A stretch of DNA of 24,875 nucleotides from JACZST01 sp964195155 (GTDB lineage: Bacteria; Actinomycetota; Acidimicrobiia; Spongiisociales; UBA5794): NCBI GenBank assembly GCA_964195155.1, contig CAXMOP010000049.1:1-24875 (forward strand), read 5' to 3'. Shown one piece after another: positions 14,837-21,814 of the stretch (position 1 is its first letter; the number at the start of each line of letters is the position of its first letter). The notes beneath the pieces are model-generated. The model was not told where the DNA came from. It searched no databases and was given only the letters and a program-made list of their open reading frames with translations. Made by a program: the position numbers and the translations under genes.

Positions 14837-15876
14837 TAGTCGATTGTCTTGGCGGCGGCGGTGAGGTTGGTCAGCTTCGATTTCGCGGTTTCTAGATCCA
14901 ACATCCCAAGGCCGCAATCGGGTGCTGCCACCAGGCGCTCGGGGTCGATGTGTGTCAGGGCTTCGCCGAGGCGCTGGCGGATCTCTTCAACCGGTTCGAC
15001 GCGAGTCTTGGCGATGGCGAGCAGCCCGAGGATCACCGTGCTTCGCTCAAACAGTTCCAGCAGGCGAAGATCGACCGGGCGGTGGGCATCTTCTATCGAA
15101 ATGGCGTCGACCGATGCCAGGTCGAGCGCCTCGGCGAGCTCGAAGTATGCGGCGGGATCGGCCTTGAAGACGTCCTCGGCCGGCTGATCGAGGTGGCGCG
15201 GGTAACCACAGCACAGGTGAACGATGCGTTGTACCTCCGCCGGCAGACCGGCGAAGCAGCGTTCGAGATCTTCGATCCCGAATGCCAGCGCCTCGTCGGT
15301 CTTGCGAGCGAATACCGGTTCGTCCACCTGGATGTAGCGGCAACCCGCCGCTGCAAGTGCCCGGATCTCAATGTTGAGGGCGTCGGCCAGGTCGCGGTTG
15401 AGACGCTGCGGGTCTCCGTAATGCCCGTCGGCGACGGTGTCGGCGATGGTCATCGGGCCCGGGACGGTGATCTTGATCGGTTGCGATGAGTACGACTGGG
15501 CGATCTGGTAATCGGAGGGAAGGAATCTCTCCTTGGGAAGGACCCGGTCGATGATCGTTGGCACCTCGCGTTCCCACGCCCCGGTTCGAATCTCGCGCAG
15601 CTCGAGGTGTTCGAAGTCGACGCCGCTGAGGTGTCGCAGGTGGTAGAAGATGTAGTGCTCTCTGCGCATCTCTCCGTCGGTGGGGACGTCCACGCCGGCG
15701 TCGATCTGCGCCGTAACCGCTTCCTGGGTGGCGAGCGCAAAGCGTGCCTCGAGGTCGCGGCTATCGAAGTGCAAAGCGTCGAAGCTTGGCGAATACGGCC
15801 GCTGGAACCAGTCACGAACGGGCACATAGTCCGGCTTGGGAAAGGAGCCGATGGTCGTGGTGAGAACCTTGGTCAC
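14836..15876 (-). CDS. MetE C-terminal-type methyltransferase (methionine synthase II-like)
   Basis: A 346-residue single-domain protein starting VTKVLTTTIGSFPKP, the classic N-terminus of stand-alone MetE catalytic domains. Zinc ligands are H220 and C222 (VHLCCGYP), E262 (SIEDAH) and C321 (PDCGLG). The acidic substrate loop QVDEPVFA is at 183-190. It should transfer a methyl group to homocysteine or a related thiol; the donor is uncertain because the N-terminal MetE domain is missing. The frame is open to a TTG at 15975, but the extra residues are Arg-rich and unlike the family, so GTG 15876 is chosen despite a weak ribosome site. Its TAG stop is made partly by repeat copy 2. Confidence 0.88.
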   Translation of the reverse strand: MTKVLTTTIGSFPKPDYVPVRDWFQRPYSPSFDALHFDSRDLEARFALATQEAVTAQIDAGVDVPTDGEMRREHYIFYHLRHLSGVDFEHLELREIRTGAWEREVPTIIDRVLPKERFLPSDYQIAQSYSSQPIKITVPGPMTIADTVADGHYGDPQRLNRDLADALNIEIRALAAAGCRYIQVDEPVFARKTDEALAFGIEDLERCFAGLPAEVQRIVHLCCGYPRHLDQPAEDVFKADPAAYFELAEALDLASVDAISIEDAHRPVDLRLLELFERSTVILGLLAIAKTRVEPVEEIRQRLGEALTHIDPERLVAAPDCGLGMLDLETAKSKLTNLTAAAKTID

Positions 15877-16066
15877 GATCTCGGCGCACCGTAGCCAAGC
15901 CCCCCGGTGCCTGTTCGAGAATGGGCGCAATCGCTGCCGGTCACTCTGGTGAGTGTCGGATGGGTCGGGTCGCAAGATGCATCATGGGGCAACCTTACGA
16001 TGCGAAATCGGCACACCAGACGTCCACCCGCTACATGTGGGAATGGGTGCCCCCGTCACATCCATT

Positions 16067-16095
16067 CGACTTGTGACCGGTAACTCGCGACTTGT
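16067..16095. promoter_or_regulatory. Paired CGACTTGT direct repeats, possible regulator site
   Basis: Two exact 8-mers start 21 bp apart, which is two helical turns. They lie 190-220 bp upstream of the MetE-like start and about 140-170 bp upstream of the plus-strand gene. Such spacing suits a dimeric regulator on one face of the DNA, but no regulator gene is adjacent. Confidence 0.3.
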
Positions 16096-16115
16096 TCCTT
16101 GTTCCCCCATACGGT

Positions 16116-16139
16116 GGGGGGCTGCCTGAGCAGCCCCCC
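16116..16139. terminator. Perfect 10-bp stem with 4-base loop
   Basis: GGGGGGCTGC (16116-16125), loop CTGA, GCAGCCCCCC (16130-16139). The stem is perfect and very stable. No T-run follows on either strand, so it may act as a Rho-independent-like pause, a leader attenuator or a boundary hairpin. It lies about 95 bp ahead of the plus-strand start at 16236. Confidence 0.45.
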
Positions 16140-16222
16140 AAACGACCCACTTGTCGTTTGAACCGCGGGCGCGTTGAGTGGCGGCGACGAATACGGCAAC
16201 ACGACCCACCCGATTGCAGAGG

Positions 16223-16230
16223 AAGGAGGT
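16223..16230 (+). promoter_or_regulatory. Consensus Shine-Dalgarno site
   Basis: AAGGAGGT is a full match to the 16S anti-SD and stands five bases before the ATG at 16236. It fixes that start and predicts strong translation; it is the best ribosome site in the window. Confidence 0.85.
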
Positions 16231-16235
16231 GCCGC

Positions 16236-16913
16236 ATGAGTGCTATCGAGCGACTCGAACGGGCCAACCCCGTGCCGGATGAAGACAGGTTGCTGGCCGC
16301 TCCCGGCGCCATGGATGCCTTCGTTTCCTCCGTGAAGGAAAGGAGCGGGATCGTGAAAGAGACTCAGAGGAAGACTTCCGGGGTAGAGGATCGGCCACCG
16401 ATTGAGGTGCCGACAGGATCTGGGCCAGGTGAGGCAGTCGCGGTTGAGGGGTCGAGAAGGCGTTATAGCCTGGTCGCGGCCGCCGCGGTGGTTGTGTTGG
16501 TGATCGGAGCCGCGGCAGCGATCTTGACCCTGAGCGGTGACGGCGGGAACGACGTCGTTGCCGCCTCACCTACGACGCCCGGCCCGATCACGTCCTTTGC
16601 GGACATCGCAGGGACTACCTACGAGCGCCAAGGCCCCGGTTCCCCGCGGTACATCCTCTTCTTTGAGGATGGAACCTTCCACGAGTCGTCGAACCGAGAC
16701 TTGATCGTGGACCGGCCGTCGCACGTTTTTACGACCAGGTTTGAGGGGACGCAGGTCCTCATAACAGAAACCATCGCTCGCTGTCTCGACCAGGCTGGCA
16801 CCTGGGAGATCCACCTACTGGAAAACGGCAACCTGCAGTTCGTGGCCATCGACGAGGACCCGTGCGTGGGGCGATCAAGCCTCCTGCAAAGCGGGTTTGC
16901 GCCCGTTCCGTAG
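16236..16913 (+). CDS. Single-pass membrane protein resembling an anti-sigma factor, unknown function
   Basis: A 225-residue protein. The N-terminal SAIERLERANPVPDEDRLL resembles the short cytosolic leader of actinobacterial membrane proteins encoded next to ECF sigma factors. One transmembrane span lies at about 78-99 (YSLVAAAAVVVLVIGAAAAI). The C-terminal part (about 110-225) would be outside the cell. It begins with a Thr/Pro linker and then FADIAGTTYERQ and RYILFFEDGTFHESS, which suggests a small beta-barrel or lipocalin-like domain. Two cysteines (IARCLD and EDPCVG) could form a disulfide. No sigma factor gene is adjacent and no zinc-binding HxxxCxxC motif is present, so an anti-sigma role is only a guess. 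The start is set by a consensus ribosome site. Confidence 0.7.
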   Translation: MSAIERLERANPVPDEDRLLAAPGAMDAFVSSVKERSGIVKETQRKTSGVEDRPPIEVPTGSGPGEAVAVEGSRRRYSLVAAAAVVVLVIGAAAAILTLSGDGGNDVVAASPTTPGPITSFADIAGTTYERQGPGSPRYILFFEDGTFHESSNRDLIVDRPSHVFTTRFEGTQVLITETIARCLDQAGTWEIHLLENGNLQFVAIDEDPCVGRSSLLQSGFAPVP

Positions 16914-17122
16914 GTCGGGATGGTGGTGCGTGTCCGGTTCCCCTGGAAGCCCTCGGCTGGGTGTTCTCCCACGGTCGCCGAGGAGCCGTACTTGGAGCCA
17001 CACCCCGACGGGTGAATCGTGGTCGAGCGGATTGTTGTGTAGGCCGATCGCGACTTGCGACTCTCTTCAGCCTCGGCAGCAATCGAAAGCGCACCGAGGG
17101 ACGTGCTCATCGGTTCACCGTG

Positions 17123-18226
17123 TCAGAACTGCAGTGGCGGAAGCCCCGGCGACCGCTCTGCAAGGTCGTCGAACCGCACCACCGCCCCGGTTTCCGGTGC
17201 GCTGAATGCACCGCGGATTGACACGTAGATGCGGTCTTCGGCGTCGATCAGCAGGGCCGTAGGGAAAGGCAATCGCTCGATCAACACTTGCCCGTCCTGC
17301 CATCCGGTGCCCGTCGGTGCGAACCGCAGGAGACGCCCCGTCTTGCCCCGGTACGGATGGTCGGTCTCGGTGCCGTCGATGAACTCGAGGATGTAAAGGC
17401 GACCCTCGGAGTCGAAGGCCATATCGATGGGCGTCGTCAGGCCGTCGATCGCCACATCGAAAGTGCCATCCGGGTGCAGCCGGAGGATTGCTCCATCTCC
17501 GGTGGCGTGTGGGAGTTGGCTGAACGAAGTCACGTATGGCGCCCCATCCGGTCCGCGGACAATGCCGGTCAACACTTCATGGCCCTCCACCTCGGAGAAC
17601 ACCTGGATCCCGCCGTCGAGACTCGCCGCCAGCACCTGTCCGGTGGCGCCGTCGGTCACCAGGAAGCGTCGCTGCTCCGGGTCGGGGATCATCGAGTAGG
17701 GATTGGAGAAGACCGTGGTTTCGTCGAAGAAATCTGGTTCCGCGGTCATCGCAAAAGCCAGGAAGTCGGCCACGACCTCGGGTGGATTCTCGGAGCCTGT
17801 GAGCCTCATGATCTTGCGGGCGAGGGTTCCCTCGCTCTCACCCGTCAGGAGGTAGAGGTCGCCGTCCATCTCCGCGAGGTCGGCTGGTCCCGTCGTGTTA
17901 CCGGTGGCATTGTATTGCACATAAGGCAGACGGTCGATGATTCGCTCGCGGTGCCCCCCGGCGTCCAGGCAGGTGACCGAACCGGTCTCAGCCCGGTTGG
18001 CGGTAGGCCCATCTTGAACCTCTTGATCTTCCGCCAGCCGACCTGCCTCGGCGACGCACAGGGTGCCGTCGGCTTGGAGCCACAAGCCCCTCGGTTCGTT
18101 CAGGCCGTCGACGATCTCCTGGTGCCCCGGCTCACCCCCGGCGCATGCGGCCGCCACGAGCACGGTGACCAGGGCGAGAACCCGGCGCAGCCCGTTCTTC
18201 GCCGCGGATCGACCCAGGCGTGGCAC
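17123..18226 (-). CDS. ScyD/ScyE-like six-bladed propeller lipoprotein
   Basis: A 367-residue protein. An N-terminal basic stretch and LALVTVLVAAAC form a lipoprotein signal with lipobox cysteine near residue 28, so the mature protein is anchored outside the membrane. The rest looks like NHL/SMP-30-type propeller blades as in the ScyD/ScyE family: GLNEPRGLWLQADGTLCVAE, GPADLAEMDGDLYLLTGE, YSMIPDPEQRRFLVTDGA, GPDGAPYVTSF, TPIDMAFDSEGRLYILEF and PTALLIDAEDRIYVS. The binding partner is unknown. The frame is open upstream to 18613 across repeat copy 3, but that part is Arg-rich and not coding-like. GTG 18226 gives a proper signal peptide, though its ribosome site is weak. It is convergent with the anti-sigma-like gene; 16914-17122 holds nothing I can name. 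Confidence 0.78.
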   Translation of the reverse strand: MPRLGRSAAKNGLRRVLALVTVLVAAACAGGEPGHQEIVDGLNEPRGLWLQADGTLCVAEAGRLAEDQEVQDGPTANRAETGSVTCLDAGGHRERIIDRLPYVQYNATGNTTGPADLAEMDGDLYLLTGESEGTLARKIMRLTGSENPPEVVADFLAFAMTAEPDFFDETTVFSNPYSMIPDPEQRRFLVTDGATGQVLAASLDGGIQVFSEVEGHEVLTGIVRGPDGAPYVTSFSQLPHATGDGAILRLHPDGTFDVAIDGLTTPIDMAFDSEGRLYILEFIDGTETDHPYRGKTGRLLRFAPTGTGWQDGQVLIERLPFPTALLIDAEDRIYVSIRGAFSAPETGAVVRFDDLAERSPGLPPLQF

Positions 18227-18282
18227 CGTGCCGCGCCGCGCGCCTGGAAGTGTCGTCCAGGGACGCAACGAATCGGGCGACA

Positions 18283-18393
18283 GGAGGGTGCTGAACAATG
18301 ACGCGTGCCATAGGCGGCCGCGTGCTTGAGGGTTGCGGCGACTCGGTTTCAACCGACCGCGTCGGCCCGCTGGAGGATTGCTCAGCACCCTCC
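18283..18393. repeat. Inverted-repeat element, copy 3 (diverged)
   Basis: A 111-bp element that starts GGAGGGTGCTGAACAAT and ends ATTGCTCAGCACCCTCC; the ends are complementary at 16 of 17 positions. It aligns without gaps to copy 1 over most of its length but is more diverged inside. Its apical inverted repeat TCGGTT/AACCGA (18343-18356) replaces TCCG/CGGA of copy 1. Its last base is part of the TAG stop of the HAD-FAM151 gene, the same position that copy 2 holds in the MetE-like gene. Flanks are CAGGA on the left (18281-18285, counting the left end at GGGTG) and TAGGA on the right, one mismatch apart. Confidence 0.85.
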
Positions 18394-19868
18394 TAGGAGC
18401 TCCCCTCGGTGTCGATCGTGTACGTGACGTTGCGACCATGCTCTCCGGAGCCGTGACCGTAAAGACCCCATTGCGGGAAATTGAAGTCGGAGGTGACCGA
18501 AGCCGGCAGGAGCAGCGTTGCTTCGAGAAATGCCTCGAGGTCGGGCACGCTGTAGATGTTGACTTCGTAACCCCAGCCCGCCAACTCATCGACCAACTCG
18601 CGTATCGGGTCACGATTCCAATTGATCGAGAATCGGCTGATGCCCCACGAGGTCAACAACTCCAGCGTCGCGTGCGCGTCTTTGGGAGCGGCGACGATCA
18701 AGGGAGACAGCCAGCCGATCGGGGCCTGGACGATGGCATCGGGATGCTCGGTCCGGATACGACGGAACCCCTCCTCGCCGGTGGTCTCGATATCTCCGTT
18801 GAACCAGAGCCGATCTTCGGTGAACTCGGTATCGGCGACGATCTCCAGCACGCGGTCAAGCACGTCGGGACCCCCCTTGAGGTCGAGTTTGATGCCCCGG
18901 TCCTGCTTGGCGACTGCGAGCACCATCTCGTCGAGCGTCAGCCATACTTCGTCGGGGAGGGGCGGCCGATCCTCAAAGGAATCGTGGCGGAGGATGAACT
19001 CGCCTGCGGAGTTCCGACGTACGTCGACTTCGGCCCAGAACACCTCGGAAGCGATGAACTGACGCAGATTCGCCCTGTCGTTGATCCCGTGCCACACCAG
19101 TTGCACTCGTGGCGGGAGCGCGCTCTCGCCCGGCACGAGGTCGGTGAGGCGATAGTCATTGCCGCCGGCCGTGCCGCTGGGTATTGAGCCACGCTGTGAC
19201 TCGAAGATCGTGTTGGCGTGCAAAAGCAGCACCCCGGTCTCCTCGGCCACGGGTGCAAGCGCCTCGAGCACGTGTGGTTCGTTGTCGATGACGGCGAACA
19301 CGTGATATCCCTCGGCGAGAAAATGTTGCAGCCCGGCGATCTTGCTTGTTTCGATCTCCTCGCCCCATTCACCGCGATTCATATGGAGGAGCTCGTCGGT
19401 GAAGTTCACTCCGTACGGATCACCAAGCTTGTTCAGGGATCGCAAGGTGACGTCTCTCAGCCGCTCCGGGCGTCCGGTGAGGAGGCTCACCGAGGTGTTT
19501 GGCTGAAGTTGGAACCATCGGATCATGGGGAAGACGCCGCGAAAGGGCCGGTGCGTGTTGAGGATCGTGTCTTCCTCCCAATAGTGGTCGAGGTACCAAT
19601 CCACGACGGCGGAGCGCTCCGAAGCCGGCACCGCGACCCGCTCCAAAAGCTCTTCAACCTGATTCTCGTGCACGGTCACATCGGCGAGCCCGAGCCGCGT
19701 GAAGTATTCCGTTCCCCGGGCTTCGTCGTAGGACTGGAGCGCGGACAACACCGGATGCCGCATGTCGATGATGGTGCCGTCGATATCGGACACCAGCATG
19801 AGCTGCGCTCCAGGATATTCGGCGCGCATGCGGAGGTAGCAGTCGGCGAGCTCTTTCATCCAGTTCAT
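18393..19868 (-). CDS. Fusion of HAD-superfamily phosphatase domain and FAM151/Menorin-like domain
   Basis: A 491-residue soluble protein. Residues 20-225 form a HAD domain: motif I VSDIDGT (26-32, nucleophile D28 and D30), motif II SLLTGRP (128-134), a lysine in ETSKIAG (173-179) and acidic motif IV VIDNEP (193-198). Residues 255-475 resemble FAM151/Menorin (DUF2181), a member of the PLC-like phosphodiesterase superfamily: VWHGIND (258-264), FWAEVDV (277-283), ILRHDS (292-297) and GIKLDLK (325-331), matching WAHAVNS, LEADV, MAHPP and GIKLDFK of that family. A HAD-phosphatase plus phosphodiesterase role is inferred. The ATG overlaps the GDPD stop (ATGA), so the two are coupled. The stop abuts repeat copy 3. 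Confidence 0.75.
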   Translation of the reverse strand: MNWMKELADCYLRMRAEYPGAQLMLVSDIDGTIIDMRHPVLSALQSYDEARGTEYFTRLGLADVTVHENQVEELLERVAVPASERSAVVDWYLDHYWEEDTILNTHRPFRGVFPMIRWFQLQPNTSVSLLTGRPERLRDVTLRSLNKLGDPYGVNFTDELLHMNRGEWGEEIETSKIAGLQHFLAEGYHVFAVIDNEPHVLEALAPVAEETGVLLLHANTIFESQRGSIPSGTAGGNDYRLTDLVPGESALPPRVQLVWHGINDRANLRQFIASEVFWAEVDVRRNSAGEFILRHDSFEDRPPLPDEVWLTLDEMVLAVAKQDRGIKLDLKGGPDVLDRVLEIVADTEFTEDRLWFNGDIETTGEEGFRRIRTEHPDAIVQAPIGWLSPLIVAAPKDAHATLELLTSWGISRFSINWNRDPIRELVDELAGWGYEVNIYSVPDLEAFLEATLLLPASVTSDFNFPQWGLYGHGSGEHGRNVTYTIDTEGSS

Positions 19869-20659
19869 CGGTCAGTCTCCTCGGTCCTGGCTGAGGACCG
19901 GCCTCCAACCACAGCAAGCATCCGTTCCGGCCGGTTAGTCATCACCGCAGTGACCCCCATGTCGATCAGTTCCGCGACGCGGTCCTCATCGTTGATGACC
20001 CAGGTCCACACACCCAACCCCACCCCCCGGCCACGGGCCACCAGGCCAGCGTCGACGAGGCTGTGCTCCGGATTGATACCGGCGGCTCCCAACTCCCCGG
20101 CGATATCGATACTGGCGTGGGCGAAGGCCGCGGCGCCGGCGGCAGTGGATCCTGGTGACAGGACATCCAGGTTGAGGAGTGTGGTGATCTCGTTCGTCGC
20201 CTCCGCCATGATGTCGAAGCACTCAGCCCGGCAGCCGCTGATCACCACCGCATCAGTCAGCCCCGCCTCGCGCACCACTGCGACACCCGGAGCCACTGCA
20301 TCGGCGGTCTGGAAATCGAGATTCAACGGCACCCGCCCTCCGGCCAGGTCGATTACCTCTTCGAGCGAAGGGACCCGTTCGCCGGCGAACTCGGGTCCCC
20401 TCCAGACACCGGCGTCAAAACCTTGTATCTCATCCCAGGTGTGATCCGCCACCAGGCCCCTGCCCGTCGTCGTGTGTTCGAGCCGTGCTGAGTGTATGAG
20501 GACCGGCACGCGATCCTTCGTCAAACGGACGTCGACCTCGACCATGTCGACGCCGACATCGATCGCACTTTCGATGGCCGGCACGGTGTTCTCGGGCATC
20601 GGTGCGCTATCGCCGCGATGGGCAACCACCAGCGGCCACGGGGGTGGCTCGTAGGGCAT
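19865..20659 (-). CDS. Glycerophosphodiester phosphodiesterase family protein
   Basis: A 264-residue TIM-barrel enzyme of the UgpQ/GlpQ family that cleaves glycerophosphodiesters to sn-glycerol 3-phosphate and an alcohol. Motifs are VAHRGDSAPMPENT (12-25, catalytic H14, R15 and E24), VEVDVRLTKD (40-49, metal ligands E41 and D43), VPVLIHS (51-57, catalytic H56) and WVINDEDRVAELIDMGVTAVMTNRPE near the end. No signal peptide, so it is cytoplasmic like UgpQ. The strand usually written NIEIK reads NLDFQ (113-117), a change at a conserved metal/charge position. It starts 29 bp after the ATPase stop and overlaps the next gene by 4 bp. The start has no strong ribosome site. Confidence 0.9.
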   Translation of the reverse strand: MPYEPPPWPLVVAHRGDSAPMPENTVPAIESAIDVGVDMVEVDVRLTKDRVPVLIHSARLEHTTTGRGLVADHTWDEIQGFDAGVWRGPEFAGERVPSLEEVIDLAGGRVPLNLDFQTADAVAPGVAVVREAGLTDAVVISGCRAECFDIMAEATNEITTLLNLDVLSPGSTAAGAAAFAHASIDIAGELGAAGINPEHSLVDAGLVARGRGVGLGVWTWVINDEDRVAELIDMGVTAVMTNRPERMLAVVGGRSSARTEETDR

Positions 20660-20688
20660 CCGGGTTTATGGCAAGCGCCTCGGAGCTC

Positions 20689-21789
20689 TCAGGCCCAGAG
20701 CAGCGATTGCTCGGTTTCCGGATCGAAGAATTGGGTCCTGGCAGTGTTGAAGACCAGGGTGACGGTGTCCCCCATCCTGACTCCCTTGGTCTTGTCGACC
20801 AGCACGCGCATGTCGACACCGTTGATGCTCACCCCCACCAGGTCCTCCCGGCCTAGTGGCTCGACAACTTCGACTTGCCCCGCGACGGTGAGACCCTCCG
20901 CTGGGGGCGCCGCCTCGTCGACCACTTCCACGTCCTCGGGCCGCACCCCCATGATGACCTCGCCGTCGGCGGCTGCCGCCTTTTCTCCACGGTCAGGTGG
21001 GATGACGAGGTCGATCGCCTCGCTCTTGGCCCGAAAGTGACCGTTGTCGCGGGTGACATCGACGTCGAAGAAATTCATGGGCGGGTTGCCGACGAACTGG
21101 GCGACGAACAGCGTCTTGGGGCGGTCATAGAGCGCCTCGGGGACGTCGTATGCCTGGAGCACACCTTTCGACATCACCGCGATCCTGTCGGCCATCGTCA
21201 TTGCCTCCACCTGGTCATGGGTCACGTAGATGGAGGTGATCCCCAGATCCTCCTGGAGTCGTTTGATCTCTCCCCGCATGGTCAGCCGGAGACGGGCATC
21301 GAGGTTCGAGAGCGGCTCGTCGAAGAGCAGGAGCTGCGGCTCTTTCACCAAGGCACGCCCAAGAGCCACGCGCTGTTGCTGCCCGCCCGACAGCTGGGCG
21401 ATTTTCCGATCGAGCAGCTCGCCGATACCCATCATGTCGGCCACCGTCTGGACCCTTTGCGCTATCTCATCCTTATCCAGCTTCTGCAGTCTGAGCGGGT
21501 AGCTGATGTTGCCAAATACCGTCATGTGCGGGTAGAGGGCGTAGCTCTGGAACACCATGCCGATGCCACGATTTTTTGGGGCAACCTCGTTGACGACGTG
21601 GCCGTCGAAGGAGATGGTCCCCATGGTGGGCTTGTAGATTCCGGCCACCATGAGCAGCGTCGTCGTCTTCCCGCACCCGGATGGGCCGAGAAACGCCACC
21701 AGCTCACCGTCGGCGATGTCGAGCGTGATGCGGTCAGCGCCGATCACGTCATCCCAGCTCTTGGTCAGGTTGTCGAGTTCGACCCTCAT
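20689..21789 (-). CDS. ABC transporter ATP-binding protein, MalK/UgpC/MsmX type
   Basis: A 366-residue cytoplasmic ATPase that powers import. Motifs are Walker A GPSGCGKTT (35-43), Q-loop Q81 in MVFQSYALYPHMTV, signature LSGGQQQR (133-140), Walker B LLLFDEP (153-159), D-loop SNLDARLR and H-loop H191 (VTHDQVEAMTMAD). The C-terminal ~125 residues form the MalK-type TOBE/OB regulatory domain (GVRPEDVEV and VEPLGREDLVGVSING). This class serves carbohydrate and glycerol-3-phosphate importers. It follows the second permease by 25 bp; AAGGGG about eight bases upstream supports the ATG at 21789. Within the operon it takes the place of ugpC. Confidence 0.93.
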   Translation of the reverse strand: MRVELDNLTKSWDDVIGADRITLDIADGELVAFLGPSGCGKTTTLLMVAGIYKPTMGTISFDGHVVNEVAPKNRGIGMVFQSYALYPHMTVFGNISYPLRLQKLDKDEIAQRVQTVADMMGIGELLDRKIAQLSGGQQQRVALGRALVKEPQLLLFDEPLSNLDARLRLTMRGEIKRLQEDLGITSIYVTHDQVEAMTMADRIAVMSKGVLQAYDVPEALYDRPKTLFVAQFVGNPPMNFFDVDVTRDNGHFRAKSEAIDLVIPPDRGEKAAAADGEVIMGVRPEDVEVVDEAAPPAEGLTVAGQVEVVEPLGREDLVGVSINGVDMRVLVDKTKGVRMGDTVTLVFNTARTQFFDPETEQSLLWA

Positions 21790-21814
21790 GTCGGCGCCCC
21801 TTCGTAGTGAGACA

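Larger units (their letters stand above)
15877..16235. other. Divergent intergenic region with direct repeats and a strong hairpin
   Basis: This 359-bp stretch separates the MetE-like gene (-) from the anti-sigma-like gene (+). I see no gene in it. It holds CGACTTGT at 16067-16074 and again at 16088-16095, exactly 21 bp apart, with a 7/8 match at 16147-16154. It also holds a tandem TTGTTCC pair (16092-16105) and a 10-bp stem at 16116-16139. I found no B12-box or recognisable SAM riboswitch core upstream of the MetE-like gene. Confidence 0.5.

Noticed and set aside
15877..16066. Cobalamin or SAM riboswitch upstream of the MetE-like gene
   Set aside because: I looked for a B12-box and a SAM-IV-like core on the minus strand and found neither; Rfam/Infernal would be needed to exclude a divergent one.
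17123..18613. Longer form of the ScyD-like protein starting at 18613
   Set aside because: The extra N-terminal residues cross repeat copy 3 and the end of the HAD-FAM151 gene in another frame and precede the lipoprotein signal, so they cannot be part of the real protein.
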